Notes: generated by a model not told the origin, from the sequence alone. Numbered from the stretch's first letter, positions 25,738 through 34,013 are shown. The stretch: 46,153 nucleotides of DNA from an uncultured Eubacterium sp. (GCA_910580075.1 CAJTVR010000030.1:1-46153); one strand, 5' to 3'. Numbers and translations are program-made.

Positions 25738-26535
25738 ATGAAACCAGTAAAGCCAGCTGATTCACCTATTACATATTTTATAAGCAGATCCGAACAGGCC
25801 GAATGGATACTTTTTATCCACGCCGCTTTCGTCGATCATAATATGTTTAAAACACAGTTTGAGTATTTTGAGAATAAATATAATATTCTGGCTATTGACA
25901 TCATTGGCCACGGACAGTCTTCTGAAACTAAAAAAGGCGATTCCATCAATCAGATGCCAGAGTGGATCTATGACATTTTAAAAGCTGAAAACATTGAGAA
26001 AGTACATATTACCGGTATTTCACTGGGTGCAGTTTTAGCACAGGCATTTGCTAACCGTTATCCATCTGCAGTAAGCTCACTGGCTTGTTTTGGAGGATAT
26101 GACATAAATAATTTTGACGCAAAAATGAAAAATGATAATAGTACAAAGCAGAAGCTGATGATGCTGAAAGCTCTCTTTTCAGTGAAATGGTTCGCAAAAG
26201 CAAACAAGAAAATTTCTGCATATACTCCACAGGCTCAGAATGAATTTTATGCCATGAATATACTCTTTCCCAAAAAGTCATTTATGTTTCTGGCAACGCT
26301 CAATAATATGATAAACAAATATAAAACCGGGCAAAGGAGTTATCCTTTGATGATTGGATGCGGAACATTTGATTTTCCAATGGAGTTAGAGGCAGTAAAG
26401 GCATGGAAACGCAGTGAGCCTGACTGTACAGCCGTTATTTTTGAAAATGCGGGACACTGTGTTAATATGGATGTACCGCAGGAATTTAACAGGACAATGG
26501 AGGAATTCTGGAAAAGTGCAGGTCCCGGGAAATAG
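25738..26535 (+). CDS. Alpha/beta hydrolase
   Basis: A ~265-residue alpha/beta-hydrolase-fold enzyme. The strand-turn EWILFIHAAFVDHNMF carries the oxyanion region, and IDIIGHGQS follows. The nucleophile elbow GISLGA gives Ser95. The likely acid is Asp212 (CGTFDFPMELE), and the base is His240 (NAGHCVNMD). The triad is complete. ATG 25729 is too close to GAGGA; ATG 25738 has it nine bases upstream and is preferred. It is a single-gene plus-strand unit with its own promoter, facing the minus-strand cassette that ends at 26723. The substrate cannot be told. Confidence 0.88.
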   Translation: MKPVKPADSPITYFISRSEQAEWILFIHAAFVDHNMFKTQFEYFENKYNILAIDIIGHGQSSETKKGDSINQMPEWIYDILKAENIEKVHITGISLGAVLAQAFANRYPSAVSSLACFGGYDINNFDAKMKNDNSTKQKLMMLKALFSVKWFAKANKKISAYTPQAQNEFYAMNILFPKKSFMFLATLNNMINKYKTGQRSYPLMIGCGTFDFPMELEAVKAWKRSEPDCTAVIFENAGHCVNMDVPQEFNRTMEEFWKSAGPGK

Positions 26536-26722
26536 CTGCATTGTCACAGGTGATATACTGCTGCCGGTGAACAGAATGCCCCAGGCTGCCCTGGAGCACG
26601 TAATAAAAAAACGAGACCCATAATACCCGGATTCCATGAGGCACGGGGAACACAGAAAGGATATACATCGTAAGATTTGTTTGAACTGATTATCATTTGC
26701 TAAAATCATAATATAACATTAC

Positions 26723-27403
26723 TTAACTGATTATTTCAAGAATATCATCGAGTCTTCTTTCCAGAAATCCCAGCTTCTTAGAAAGCATAATCCTCCAAAG
26801 TCTATCTTCGTTTTTTTCTACTAAATCCTGAAAAATAGCACAGCACGAATTGCTGATTCCAAAACGCTTCTGTATACTTTCAAACGCATAATCGCAAGTG
26901 TACTGATACATAATAATCATGTCAAAATAGGTCAGTAAAATATTCCTAAGAACATTCAGCTGCTTCTCATCCCAGACAGTACTAATAGCTTTGGGGCTGA
27001 CATACTTAAGAATCAGATTTTCAAAACAGTAATCTGCCATCTCTTTCAGCTTATCTTCCGAAAGTTTATTTATAAAAACAGCATTCTCCCACGATTTTAA
27101 CAATTGCTCTACATATTGTTTGAGCCATCTTATAAATTTATCATTTTTATTATAATCCTGCATCTGTTCGAAGCTCTGCCAGAACGAATCCTTATCTTCT
27201 ATCTGGCTAACCTGCATAGGAACCGCATCTATAAATTCTTTTAATGCTTTCTCAAATTCATCTGAGACATTTTCTGGAAGTCCCATATTATCACCATTTA
27301 CATATTGATTCAGATGATGCTCTCCCATCTCTAATATATTAGTAAACATCTTCGAAAAATCTTGAATCCCATTTTCTTGGGATTCTATACTCATTTCTTT
27401 CAT
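26723..27403 (-). CDS. Hypothetical acidic helical protein (fourth gene of the nitrilase-like cassette)
   Basis: A 226-residue protein with no recognised family. It is predicted all-helical, acidic and without signal or membrane segments (for example EFEKALKEFIDAVPMQVSQIED and DKFIRWLKQYVEQLLKSWENAV). Aromatic and Cys residues cluster near the C-terminus (YQYTCDYAFESIQKRFGISNSCCAIF). The ATG at 27403 has a strong AAGGAGG five bases upstream, so the start is firm even though it lies 65 bases inside the preceding gene. The long overlap suggests coupled translation of the two proteins and perhaps a complex. Codons favour A/T at third positions far more than in the flanking metabolic genes. Confidence 0.75.
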   Translation of the reverse strand: MKEMSIESQENGIQDFSKMFTNILEMGEHHLNQYVNGDNMGLPENVSDEFEKALKEFIDAVPMQVSQIEDKDSFWQSFEQMQDYNKNDKFIRWLKQYVEQLLKSWENAVFINKLSEDKLKEMADYCFENLILKYVSPKAISTVWDEKQLNVLRNILLTYFDMIIMYQYTCDYAFESIQKRFGISNSCCAIFQDLVEKNEDRLWRIMLSKKLGFLERRLDDILEIIS

Positions 27404-28339
27404 TTTTCCTCCTTTTCTCTTTCCTAAAATAATAACTGCCTGTCCATTTATAGTCTAACATATCATCTACCAGCCTGTTGTATTTAAACTTTATTGCCTC
27501 TTCTTTATCCGGGTTAAGGCCATCCAGCTGCAAATCATACTTAATTTCTCTACTGTATGAAATTTCTATTGCATTCATCAATTTATCACAGTTTTTATAG
27601 ATCAGTCCGTTCATTTTTTCATTGGACATTCCACCCTCAGATTTCAAACAATATTCCAAAAACTTCCTTCCATCAGCTGTCAATGAAACCTGAACGCTTT
27701 GCTGTTTTTTACGCATATTAAAAAAACTATTGCCCTCTGTAAGTAAAGCATCCATCTGTTTCTCTGTTAGATTCATTTTTTTTCGCAGCTGTATGAGTTC
27801 CATTCGTTTTTCTTTACTAAGCATTTCTGCTATCTTCGCCATCGCTGTGAATCTTTTGGACAGTTCCTCATATTCCTTCTCTTCACGCTGCAGTTTTTCC
27901 TGTTTTTCATATAATTCATACAACATATTCATATGACTTAAATACGATGTATCACGAATCAGTTCTACAAGTGAATCACCAAGAAATTCTGTGGTCTTCG
28001 TATACACTACTTCGATCACTTTTTTAATCGTCTCTGCTAATGCCGTCTCTCCGCCATCTTTTTCTGTCGTGATCGCACTCATACAACAATTTTGCATATA
28101 ATCTTTGTAAGAATCGTTTATAAACCCATAGATCTGGGTTCTTATCGCATCTTTACTCATACGCACTTTATATCTTTCATTAAACTCGCTCTCCAATGAA
28201 ACCATTTCTTCCAGCAGAATATTTTTTGATCCTGTCCGAATATATCCAAAAAGTGCACTGGCCGATTCAAATATATACTTTTCTTTCTCCCTCTCATCAG
28301 CAATATTCCAAAATTTTTTTTCAATTCTGTTTTATTCAT
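27339..28339 (-). CDS. Hypothetical helical protein, N-terminus separated by an A8-tract frameshift
   Basis: From 28205 to 27339 there is an uninterrupted 288-residue frame, but it lacks a ribosome site. A good one (AGGTG, five bases) stands before ATG 28339, 20 bases after the nitrilase-like gene. That ATG encodes MNKTELKK in one frame and then meets a run of eight A (28314-28321). One more A would join it to a continuing frame (FWNIADEREKEKYIFESASALFGY) and give a 333-residue protein. Middle residues are coiled-coil-like (EKQEKLQREEKEYEELSKRF). SLTADGRKFLEY resembles the end of a winged-helix domain. The family is unknown. The gene is either broken, phase-variable, expressed through slippage at the A tract, or affected by a sequencing error. 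Confidence 0.75.
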
Positions 28340-28359
28340 ATGCGCACCTACTCTGAATT

Positions 28360-29895
28360 TTAATTAACTTCTTTTATTGAAAAACTTAATTTTCCATCTT
28401 TTTGTTCCGTCTGTTTAAATTTTAACACCAAAAGCTTGCTAGAACAAGCTTGCTTACAATGATTCGCACACTCATTTTGACTATATTCTATAGTCAGAGT
28501 CGTCCTGTCTGTCTTTTGCTTAGCAGGAAGGGAAATAAAACCAATTCTTTTGTCGGTTCCATTGGAACTACGAGCCGAACATGTATTGGCAACCAGCACT
28601 GCACAATTATATTCTCCTGCCATTTCTTCTGCAGAAGATTTCAAATCCATAGAATTCGTACAGGCTGGAACGATCAATATATCTGTACCAATACATTTAT
28701 GAAATAACTTTATATATTCATTTTTTAAATCTTTACATATTGCAACACCTATTCTTCCCAATCTGGCAATTTCCAGAACAGAATATTCTTTGTTCTTCTC
28801 ATGATCCAGAAGTTCGCGATACTCTTTTCCTTCAAATGTATGTATATATGGTTCTTTCTTTAGATATTCAAAAATTTTTTTTCCATTTCCATCAGTTACG
28901 ACAGATTTATTTGTTTTATTCTTCCATACAGAACCGTTTACAATAACTTGAGGACGTTTTTTGCTTCTCTGAATACTCAGTTCCTCATACATACTTTCTG
29001 TTAGCAGCATTTCTGGATAAATCAAAAAATCCACATCTTCATTTTCACTTTTGACGACAGAATCTATATAACGTTTCTTTAAAATCATTTCTGCATCTGG
29101 ATATATTTTATCTATATAGAACGCTTTCTGCTGGCATTTCGCATCCAATATCTTATCTAACGGCATATCTGTCAGCGGAACTATTTTAAATACAAGCTTG
29201 TCTCTATCAAAGAAATGTTTTGCAATCGGATGCTCCTTTTCCAGATGGTAAATGTTCATAGGATAATCCTCTATTTTATCTTCATCCCATATTATATAAT
29301 TCACCATATATTCGTCTAATCTGGAACAGGCGCAGACCCCTCTATTTCTAAATAGCGAAAATTCACTTCCAGTTTCTTTTCTATAATGCATATCTCCCTG
29401 CAATACAAATGTATCCCGCAGTTTTGGAATGATTTTAATTTTATTATTATACTGCTTATTTAGTGCATTATATTTAATAATGTCATGCCGTTCTGTCAGA
29501 CCCCTGTGTACTCTGCTCTTTACCAGATCATCTATATAATACACAACTGCATAACATCTTTCTATTGTTATCCCTGCGTTTAGATAATCATACATAAAAT
29601 CCTTTAATTCATCAAATGCTGCCCTCTCTCCTCTTTCATGTTCCTCACATACATATCTGTTTAATGCATTATAAACATTTTCATACATATCTTCATTAAA
29701 CAACTCAAATTCATAGGATTCGTTCTTCAGTTCATTTAAAATATACGAACTGCACAAAGCCAGCAGGTCATAAATCGTTCCTATTATTTCCAACTGCTGT
29801 ATCATTGGTATATCACTATTCTTTGCAATAACCGCTCTAACCAGCCGCACGGAAGTCCAGACTTTCACTGCCTTAACCATTCTCTGTTTTTCCAA
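28360..29895 (-). CDS. Protein with C-terminal nitrilase-like (carbon-nitrogen hydrolase) domain
   Basis: A 511-residue soluble protein. Residues ~1-170 are helical with no recognised domain. From ~290 on it looks like the nitrilase superfamily: VDFLIYPEMLLTES (candidate Glu295), YLKKEPY (candidate Lys346/347), GRIGVAICKDL (candidate nucleophile Cys387) and VPACTNSMDLKSSAEEMAGEYNCAVLVAN. The order Glu-Lys-Cys is right, but the Glu-Lys distance is shorter than in typical amidases, so this is a divergent member. Such domains hydrolyse amides or nitriles, and also occur fused to reverse transcriptases in the DRT1 antiphage systems. There is no polymerase domain here. Its start lies 23 bases inside the preceding gene. 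Confidence 0.7.
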   Translation of the reverse strand: MEKQRMVKAVKVWTSVRLVRAVIAKNSDIPMIQQLEIIGTIYDLLALCSSYILNELKNESYEFELFNEDMYENVYNALNRYVCEEHERGERAAFDELKDFMYDYLNAGITIERCYAVVYYIDDLVKSRVHRGLTERHDIIKYNALNKQYNNKIKIIPKLRDTFVLQGDMHYRKETGSEFSLFRNRGVCACSRLDEYMVNYIIWDEDKIEDYPMNIYHLEKEHPIAKHFFDRDKLVFKIVPLTDMPLDKILDAKCQQKAFYIDKIYPDAEMILKKRYIDSVVKSENEDVDFLIYPEMLLTESMYEELSIQRSKKRPQVIVNGSVWKNKTNKSVVTDGNGKKIFEYLKKEPYIHTFEGKEYRELLDHEKNKEYSVLEIARLGRIGVAICKDLKNEYIKLFHKCIGTDILIVPACTNSMDLKSSAEEMAGEYNCAVLVANTCSARSSNGTDKRIGFISLPAKQKTDRTTLTIEYSQNECANHCKQACSSKLLVLKFKQTEQKDGKLSFSIKEVN

Positions 29896-30259
29896 GCCGC
29901 TCTAACCAGCCGCTGTATTTCATCAGTAAGTCAAAGGAACCATAGCGCTGAAGAATTTCTGGCAGCTGGCTGACAGGACCGTTCTGAAACAGAACCAGAA
30001 GTTCTTCCATCAGCAGTATCTCCTGTATTTCATGCTGTGTGATATCTGAATGATTTTTAATATAATATATAATTTCACTGCTCCAGATTATATTTTTGAT
30101 CTGGGTTCCATTTAGCAGATGAGTAAACCCGCTTTTCACCAGATGTGCATACTCTTTATTTAAATTTATATGTTCAATGTCAGCATAGGACGGGCCTTTT
30201 TCATTTATCGTTTGTGCGATGCCAAATATACAGTCTAAAATCTCATCAAAACTTTCCAT
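29873..30259 (-). CDS. Hypothetical small protein, first gene of the nitrilase-like cassette
   Basis: A 128-residue protein of unknown family, predicted helical, without signal or membrane segments. The N-terminal half (DCIFGIAQTINEKGPSYADI) and the C-terminal half (EILLMEELLVLFQNGPVSQLPEILQRYG) could be two small helical bundles. The start ATG 30259 has GGGAGG ten bases upstream. An extended -10 promoter element lies at 30341-30349. It leads a four-gene minus-strand cassette and overlaps the nitrilase-like gene by 23 bases. A partner or sensor role beside the nitrilase-like protein is inference from gene order. Confidence 0.7.
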   Translation of the reverse strand: MESFDEILDCIFGIAQTINEKGPSYADIEHINLNKEYAHLVKSGFTHLLNGTQIKNIIWSSEIIYYIKNHSDITQHEIQEILLMEELLVLFQNGPVSQLPEILQRYGSFDLLMKYSGWLERLGKTENG

Positions 30260-30340
30260 AGTATACAGCCCTCCCTTTTAAATTCTCTCTGCCATACATT
30301 TCAGCCTGAAATCCCGGCGCTGGATTATTATGATGTCTCC

Positions 30341-30349
30341 ATTATAACA
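30341..30349 (-). promoter_or_regulatory. Extended -10 promoter element of the nitrilase-like cassette
   Basis: On the minus strand TGTTATAAT (TG-n-TATAAT) stands about 80 bases before the first cassette gene. No good -35 box is present at 16-18 bases, which fits an extended -10 promoter or one needing an activator. Confidence 0.6.
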
Positions 30350-30440
30350 CAGATTTCCTTAAAATAGTCTGACAAATTACTTAATATTTCTTACATTTTT
30401 AAAATCCTGGAAGTTAAGATAAATTTTAATACAAAAAAAG

Positions 30441-30538
30441 AAGAGCTGCCGCACCAAGTAAAATATTCAAGACATAGTATATATCATAAATATTTAAACG
30501 AACTATATCCCATATCATTTTTCTTAATTTGGCAGTCT
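30441..30538. repeat. Family B palindromic repeat, decayed copy
   Basis: The left arm (AGCTGCCGCACCAAGTAAAA), the central ATATCATAAA and TTTAAAC and the right arm (CTATATCC then CTTAATTTGGCAGTC) follow the copy at 22121-22213 along its whole length, but with more arm mismatches. It lies between the cassette promoter and the tandem repeats. Confidence 0.75.
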
Positions 30539-30545
30539 TCCTTAT

Positions 30546-30706
30546 TATATCGTTTTATTCTTTTTTATATCCTGGTTTTGTTATTTTACTATCCTGTTTT
30601 GCTATTTTTATATCCTGGTTTTGCTGTTTTTCTATATCCTGGTTTTATTCTTTTTATATCCTGGTTTTGCTATTTCTATATCCTGGTTTTATTCTTTTTT
30701 TACCTT
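30546..30706. repeat. Minisatellite of ~22-base units
   Basis: Six to seven imperfect copies of TATATCCTGGTTTT followed by a T-rich spacer (for example GCTATTTC or ATTCTTTT), with a period of 20-24 bases. The array overlaps the last codons of the AraC-type gene ending at 30689, which encode its Lys-rich tail. Together with family B it fills the gap between the cassette and the AraC-type gene. Confidence 0.8.
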
Positions 30707-31519
30707 CCGTTTTTTCCGGTACTCTGCCGGCGGCATTCCGTAACGCCTGCGGAAGGACTTTGCGAAACTGCGGCTGTCTGGGAACCCGCAGTCTGACGCA
30801 ATCTGGCCGACAGGAAGCTGCGTGTTCATTAAAAGCCGGTATCCGGCCTGGGTGCGCAGTTCCAGTACATAGGTTTTATAATTAATTCCCGCATATTTTT
30901 GAAACATTTTGGACAGATACGCCGGTGAAAACCCAAAAATACGGGCCACTCCTTCCAGCGTCAGGTCTTCCCTGTAATTTGCCTGGATGTAGTTCGTAAT
31001 ATGGGAAAGCCTGTCCAGGTTTTTATGCTGCCGGATATGTTCTTCATCCGCTTCCGGCATCCGGTAATCTGTCACAAGCAGATACATCAGTTCATAAAAA
31101 CTGCTTAAAATGCGAAACAGATATCCTTCTTCTTTCTTTTCATATGCTGTATGCATCTGCTCTATCAGCTCCGCCAGCCTGTGATCTTTCTGACAGGAAC
31201 GAAACAGCTGCAGACTGTCCGCATCTTTGAGATATTTTTCAAACAGGCCTCTCGGAATCTGCATCACCAGCGTATAATTAGGATCCGGACAGTCGATGCT
31301 GTGAACTTCATTAGAATTGACAATCATAAATCTGCCCGGAGAAAGCCTGTACAGCTGCGTGTTGATATAAAAATCCATGCAGCCTTCCAAAACAAGAAAT
31401 ATTTCCACCGAACGGTGCCAGTGCCTGGTTACTTTGTAGCTGCCATCCTTTCCCTCAAATACAAACAGTTTAAACGGCAGGTCTTCATTTGGCAGCACCA
31501 GTTCATGCCTGAAATCCAT
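30689..31519 (-). CDS. AraC-family regulator with cupin sensor domain
   Basis: A ~276-residue transcriptional regulator. The N-terminal cupin-like domain senses a small ligand (VTRHWHRSVEIFLVLEGCMDFYIN, RFMIVNSNEVHSI). The C-terminal double helix-turn-helix is typical of AraC/XylS proteins: LTLEGVARIFGFSPAYLSKMFQKYAG and LPVGQIASDCGFPDSRSFAKSFRRRYGMPPAEYRKK. The frame opens at 31552, but ATG 31519 has GGGGGA seven bases upstream and is preferred. The C-terminal tail KKRKVKKE is encoded at the edge of a tandem-repeat array. Neighbours do not show which genes it controls; no sugar operon is adjacent. Confidence 0.9.
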   Translation of the reverse strand: MDFRHELVLPNEDLPFKLFVFEGKDGSYKVTRHWHRSVEIFLVLEGCMDFYINTQLYRLSPGRFMIVNSNEVHSIDCPDPNYTLVMQIPRGLFEKYLKDADSLQLFRSCQKDHRLAELIEQMHTAYEKKEEGYLFRILSSFYELMYLLVTDYRMPEADEEHIRQHKNLDRLSHITNYIQANYREDLTLEGVARIFGFSPAYLSKMFQKYAGINYKTYVLELRTQAGYRLLMNTQLPVGQIASDCGFPDSRSFAKSFRRRYGMPPAEYRKKRKVKKE

Positions 31520-31587
31520 GTGATCATCCCCCTGCTGACTGGCTCTGGACATGAAACGGCAGCTGTCTGGATACAGCCGCTTTTACA

Positions 31588-32874
31588 TTAACCGGCTACA
31601 GCCATGATTCCCTTCGTATGCATTCTCTTGCGTTTTCCATTCTTATCAATATAGTTAATATAATATGGATAAATCTCTACTTCTACGATTTCGCCCTGCT
31701 GCTTTCCGTCTGCACTGCCGGTCTTCACACATTCCATGTCTTTGTAATTCTCTGCTTTATACATCTGTCCCGGCCTGATTTCATCCCGGCTGTAAAATCC
31801 TGCCGATTCCAGATACTGGTTCAGCACGGCTAAGAGTTTTTTCTCAAATTCTGCTTTTGAAGTCTTCATTCTGCCGGAAACCGATTCCAGGATTTTATTG
31901 ACCAGCTCCTCCTGTACAACGGCAAGGAACGCCTGCAGGACTTCCTCTAAATCAGCACCAGCCGAAAACTGCCTGGCCGTAGCGCGTATATTTTTCTGAT
32001 ATCTGTCATACATTTTCTTATAAGTATTCTGATCCGGAACTCTTTCAAAGAAGTGATCCAGAACAGAGGTATTGGCAAACTTCATTACCATTACCTGTAC
32101 ATTTCCGGCTGTAATGGTATATTTGTCTTTATTTGCGGAGATCGAAAACGGGCTGTCTGTTTCGGTATCATCTTTTTTTATCATATCTTCCAGAGCCCGG
32201 TCTTTCATACGGGAGAGCAGGTCACTGATTTTGTCATTCGACTGTACCAGTTTTTTCGATAAATCAAATGTTCGGCGTTTTTCATCCTGATAGCTTTTTT
32301 CTGCTGTCTGATATGCTTCCTGCGTGCGTGTAAGTTCGTTCTGCAGCGCCGTCAGCTGGTTTTCATATTCCTCATTTTTCTTCTCTAACATATCAATCCG
32401 GGCGAACAGTTCATCGATGTCCGGTTCATCCGGGTCTTTGACATTCTGTGCTTCGATGAGATCAAAAATTTCACGGATTCTTTTAGACAGAACCTGACTG
32501 CGTTTTGCAAATTCTTCATTCTGTTTTTCTACAGCAGCTTCGAAAATCTTTTCGATTTCCTCCGTACGGGAGTCAGACCGTGTTTCCATCTGGTTCATCT
32601 GTGAAACAATTGCTTCGCACTGCTCCGTAATACTGCTGTACTGATTATATATTTTTTCAGCAGCTTCTTTATTTTCCCTCAGTTCCTGATACGTATCGCT
32701 CAGATTGTTATCAATCACTTCCTGTGTATCGAGAGTCTGCTGCACCTTTATTAAAATATCGTGTACTGTTTTTTCATTTTTATCTGTCTTCTTATTATAA
32801 TTATCCACCAGCAGCTTCAGTAATCCATTACATTCATCTGATAATACGTATTTCAGGTTTTTCCATAACCCCAT
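31588..32874 (-). CDS. Large coiled-coil cytoplasmic protein of unknown function
   Basis: A 428-residue protein without signal or membrane segments. Residues ~30-245 are predicted to be almost unbroken coiled coil (for example QMETRSDSRTEEIEKIFEAAV and IDMLEKKNEEYENQLTALQNE). A folded region follows (KYTITAGNVQVMVMKFANTSVLDHFFERV and QFSAGADLEEVLQAFLAVVQEEL). The last ~50 residues are beta-like, with VEVEIYPYYINYIDKNGKRKRMH ending GIMAVAG; this loosely recalls the beta-wing end of GrpE proteins but is not enough to assign it. It has its own TTGATT-17-TATAAT promoter and appears to be a single-gene unit. Confidence 0.75.
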   Translation of the reverse strand: MGLWKNLKYVLSDECNGLLKLLVDNYNKKTDKNEKTVHDILIKVQQTLDTQEVIDNNLSDTYQELRENKEAAEKIYNQYSSITEQCEAIVSQMNQMETRSDSRTEEIEKIFEAAVEKQNEEFAKRSQVLSKRIREIFDLIEAQNVKDPDEPDIDELFARIDMLEKKNEEYENQLTALQNELTRTQEAYQTAEKSYQDEKRRTFDLSKKLVQSNDKISDLLSRMKDRALEDMIKKDDTETDSPFSISANKDKYTITAGNVQVMVMKFANTSVLDHFFERVPDQNTYKKMYDRYQKNIRATARQFSAGADLEEVLQAFLAVVQEELVNKILESVSGRMKTSKAEFEKKLLAVLNQYLESAGFYSRDEIRPGQMYKAENYKDMECVKTGSADGKQQGEIVEVEIYPYYINYIDKNGKRKRMHTKGIMAVAG

Positions 32875-32924
32875 TTTATCTACCTCGCTTTCCTGTCAGT
32901 ACACTGTTTGTATAAACTGTGTCC

Positions 32925-32953
32925 ATTATATCGGAGTATGGGGGCAAAATCAA
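32925..32953 (-). promoter_or_regulatory. Promoter of the coiled-coil protein gene
   Basis: On the minus strand TTGATT (32953-32948), 17 bases, TATAAT (32930-32925), about 50 bases before the start. Upstream, ACAGGAA/TTCCTGT at 32986-33004 is a perfect 7-bp inverted repeat of unknown role. Confidence 0.8.
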
Positions 32954-33110
32954 TATTTTTCATGCAATTTTGACAGCATTAAATGACAGGAAATCTGTTC
33001 CTGTGCTTAAGACAGCCAAAAGTCTGGGTTTTCTGCTGGTTTTCTTACAGGAAAAACCAGTTCTTCTGCTGATTTCCTAATATATAAATCTGCCTTTTTG
33101 ATGTTTTCAA

Positions 33111-33179
33111 TTATAGGCTGCCTGGACGCTGGGCGGAGACACTTTTTCCTTTTTCTGCCTGGCGTCCGGGTAATCTATA
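33111..33179. repeat. Family A dispersed repeat, short palindromic copy
   Basis: It starts TTATAGGCTGCCTGGACGC and continues with GGGCGGAGACACTTTTTCC. It ends with GCCTGGCGTCCGGG and TAATCTATA. Arms pair as in the copy at 276-328, and the internal TTTTTCCTTTTTCTG block is shared with all longer copies. It lies in the 355-base gap between the coiled-coil gene and the methyltransferase remnant. Confidence 0.8.
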
Positions 33180-33229
33180 CCTATCAGGGAATTCATAACT
33201 TAGACAAGATTTCATACAGTCACCAGCCC

Positions 33230-33499
33230 TTACATCTTAATCCCCATAAACCCAGCCTGCATATAAGACATCCATATCAGCTCTGCTGCCTGGAATCCGC
33301 ACTCCCGCATAAGCTGCAGATGCGCCGCTGCCGTCACTGGAAAATAATTCACTCCATATCTTTTCATATGGTTCTCTGCTTCTTCCCTGTCCTTTCCGTT
33401 TCTGATCTGATATAACTTCCATCTGTCCAAAACAAGCCGTCTTCCAATTTCACTGTCCGGGGCAATATTTTCAAAAGTAAAAAATAATCCCCCGGAAAT
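33230..33499 (-). pseudogene. 3' remnant of a class I SAM-dependent methyltransferase
   Basis: An open frame of ~89 codons without a proper start, entered straight after a stop. It reads like the last third of clostridial SAM-dependent methyltransferases: GGLFFTFENIAPDSEIGRRL, RWKLYQIRNGKDREEAENH, FPVTAAAHLQLMRECGF and ELIWMSYMQAGFMGIK. The SAM-binding N-terminal part is missing. The place where it should be is occupied by the PNPOx-like gene, whose stop is eight bases upstream, so a deletion or rearrangement joined the two. Confidence 0.65.
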
Positions 33500-33506
33500 T
33501 TACAGC

Positions 33507-33923
33507 CTAAAACTCATACCTTGTCCCATGTGAAAGCAGCAGGCCGTCTGTTAATTCCACACATAAAATGACCGTGTTCTCATCATCAAAATTATTATGT
33601 CCGTTATCAATCCATTCGGAAAACACTTTTTTCAGCCTCTTTGCGGTCTTTTGGTTTTCTTCCTTCCCAAACCAGCCTAAATTAATGCCTCTCCCATGCG
33701 CTGTAAACCAGTCCCCGGCTATTGCAATAACAGGATTGCTTTCTATATGTTTCATTTTATTTGAAAGGGCATATGTAATAATATAAAAAGCCCCATTCTC
33801 ATAATACGCATTTACATACCGCACATAAGGAACATCATTTTCTACTGTTGCCAGTGCAATAACCGTATCTTTTCCAAAACGTTCTATCATTATTTTTTCA
33901 GCTTCTTCACTCAGTTTTTTCAT
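33507..33923 (-). CDS. Pyridoxamine 5'-phosphate oxidase-like flavin-binding protein
   Basis: A 138-residue split-beta-barrel protein of the PNPOx-like family (general-stress or heme/flavin-binding group). Typical features are VIALATVENDVPYVRYVNAYYENGAFYIIT, then SNKMKHIESNPVIAIAGDWFTAHGRG, and the C-terminal LCVELTDGLLLSHGTRYEF. It is expected to bind FMN as a dimer; the reaction is unknown. The start follows AAAGGAG, and a promoter TTGACA-17-TAATGT lies upstream (33959-33987). It is a single gene, followed by the methyltransferase remnant. Confidence 0.85.
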   Translation of the reverse strand: MKKLSEEAEKIMIERFGKDTVIALATVENDVPYVRYVNAYYENGAFYIITYALSNKMKHIESNPVIAIAGDWFTAHGRGINLGWFGKEENQKTAKRLKKVFSEWIDNGHNNFDDENTVILCVELTDGLLLSHGTRYEF

Positions 33924-33958
33924 ATGTCCATCTCCTTTACAGCACCCATTCTATCATC

Positions 33959-33987
33959 ACATTAACACTATCCTATGGATATGTCAA
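33959..33987 (-). promoter_or_regulatory. Promoter of the PNPOx-like gene
   Basis: On the minus strand a perfect TTGACA (33987-33982), 17 bases, and TAATGT (33964-33959). Confidence 0.6.
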
Positions 33988-34013
33988 ATATTTTTCCATA
34001 TACCTGAAAAAAA

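Noticed and set aside
26684..26734. Direct repeat AACTGATTAT as an attachment site of the cassette
   Set aside because: The two 10-base copies are only 41 bases apart on the same side of the cassette and no partner was found at the other end.
28360..29895. Reverse transcriptase-nitrilase (DRT1-like) protein
   Set aside because: The N-terminal part has no YxDD or other polymerase motif, so only the nitrilase-like similarity is kept.
30546..30706. CRISPR array
   Set aside because: The units have no unique spacers of constant size, they are imperfect and T-rich, and there are no cas genes in the window.
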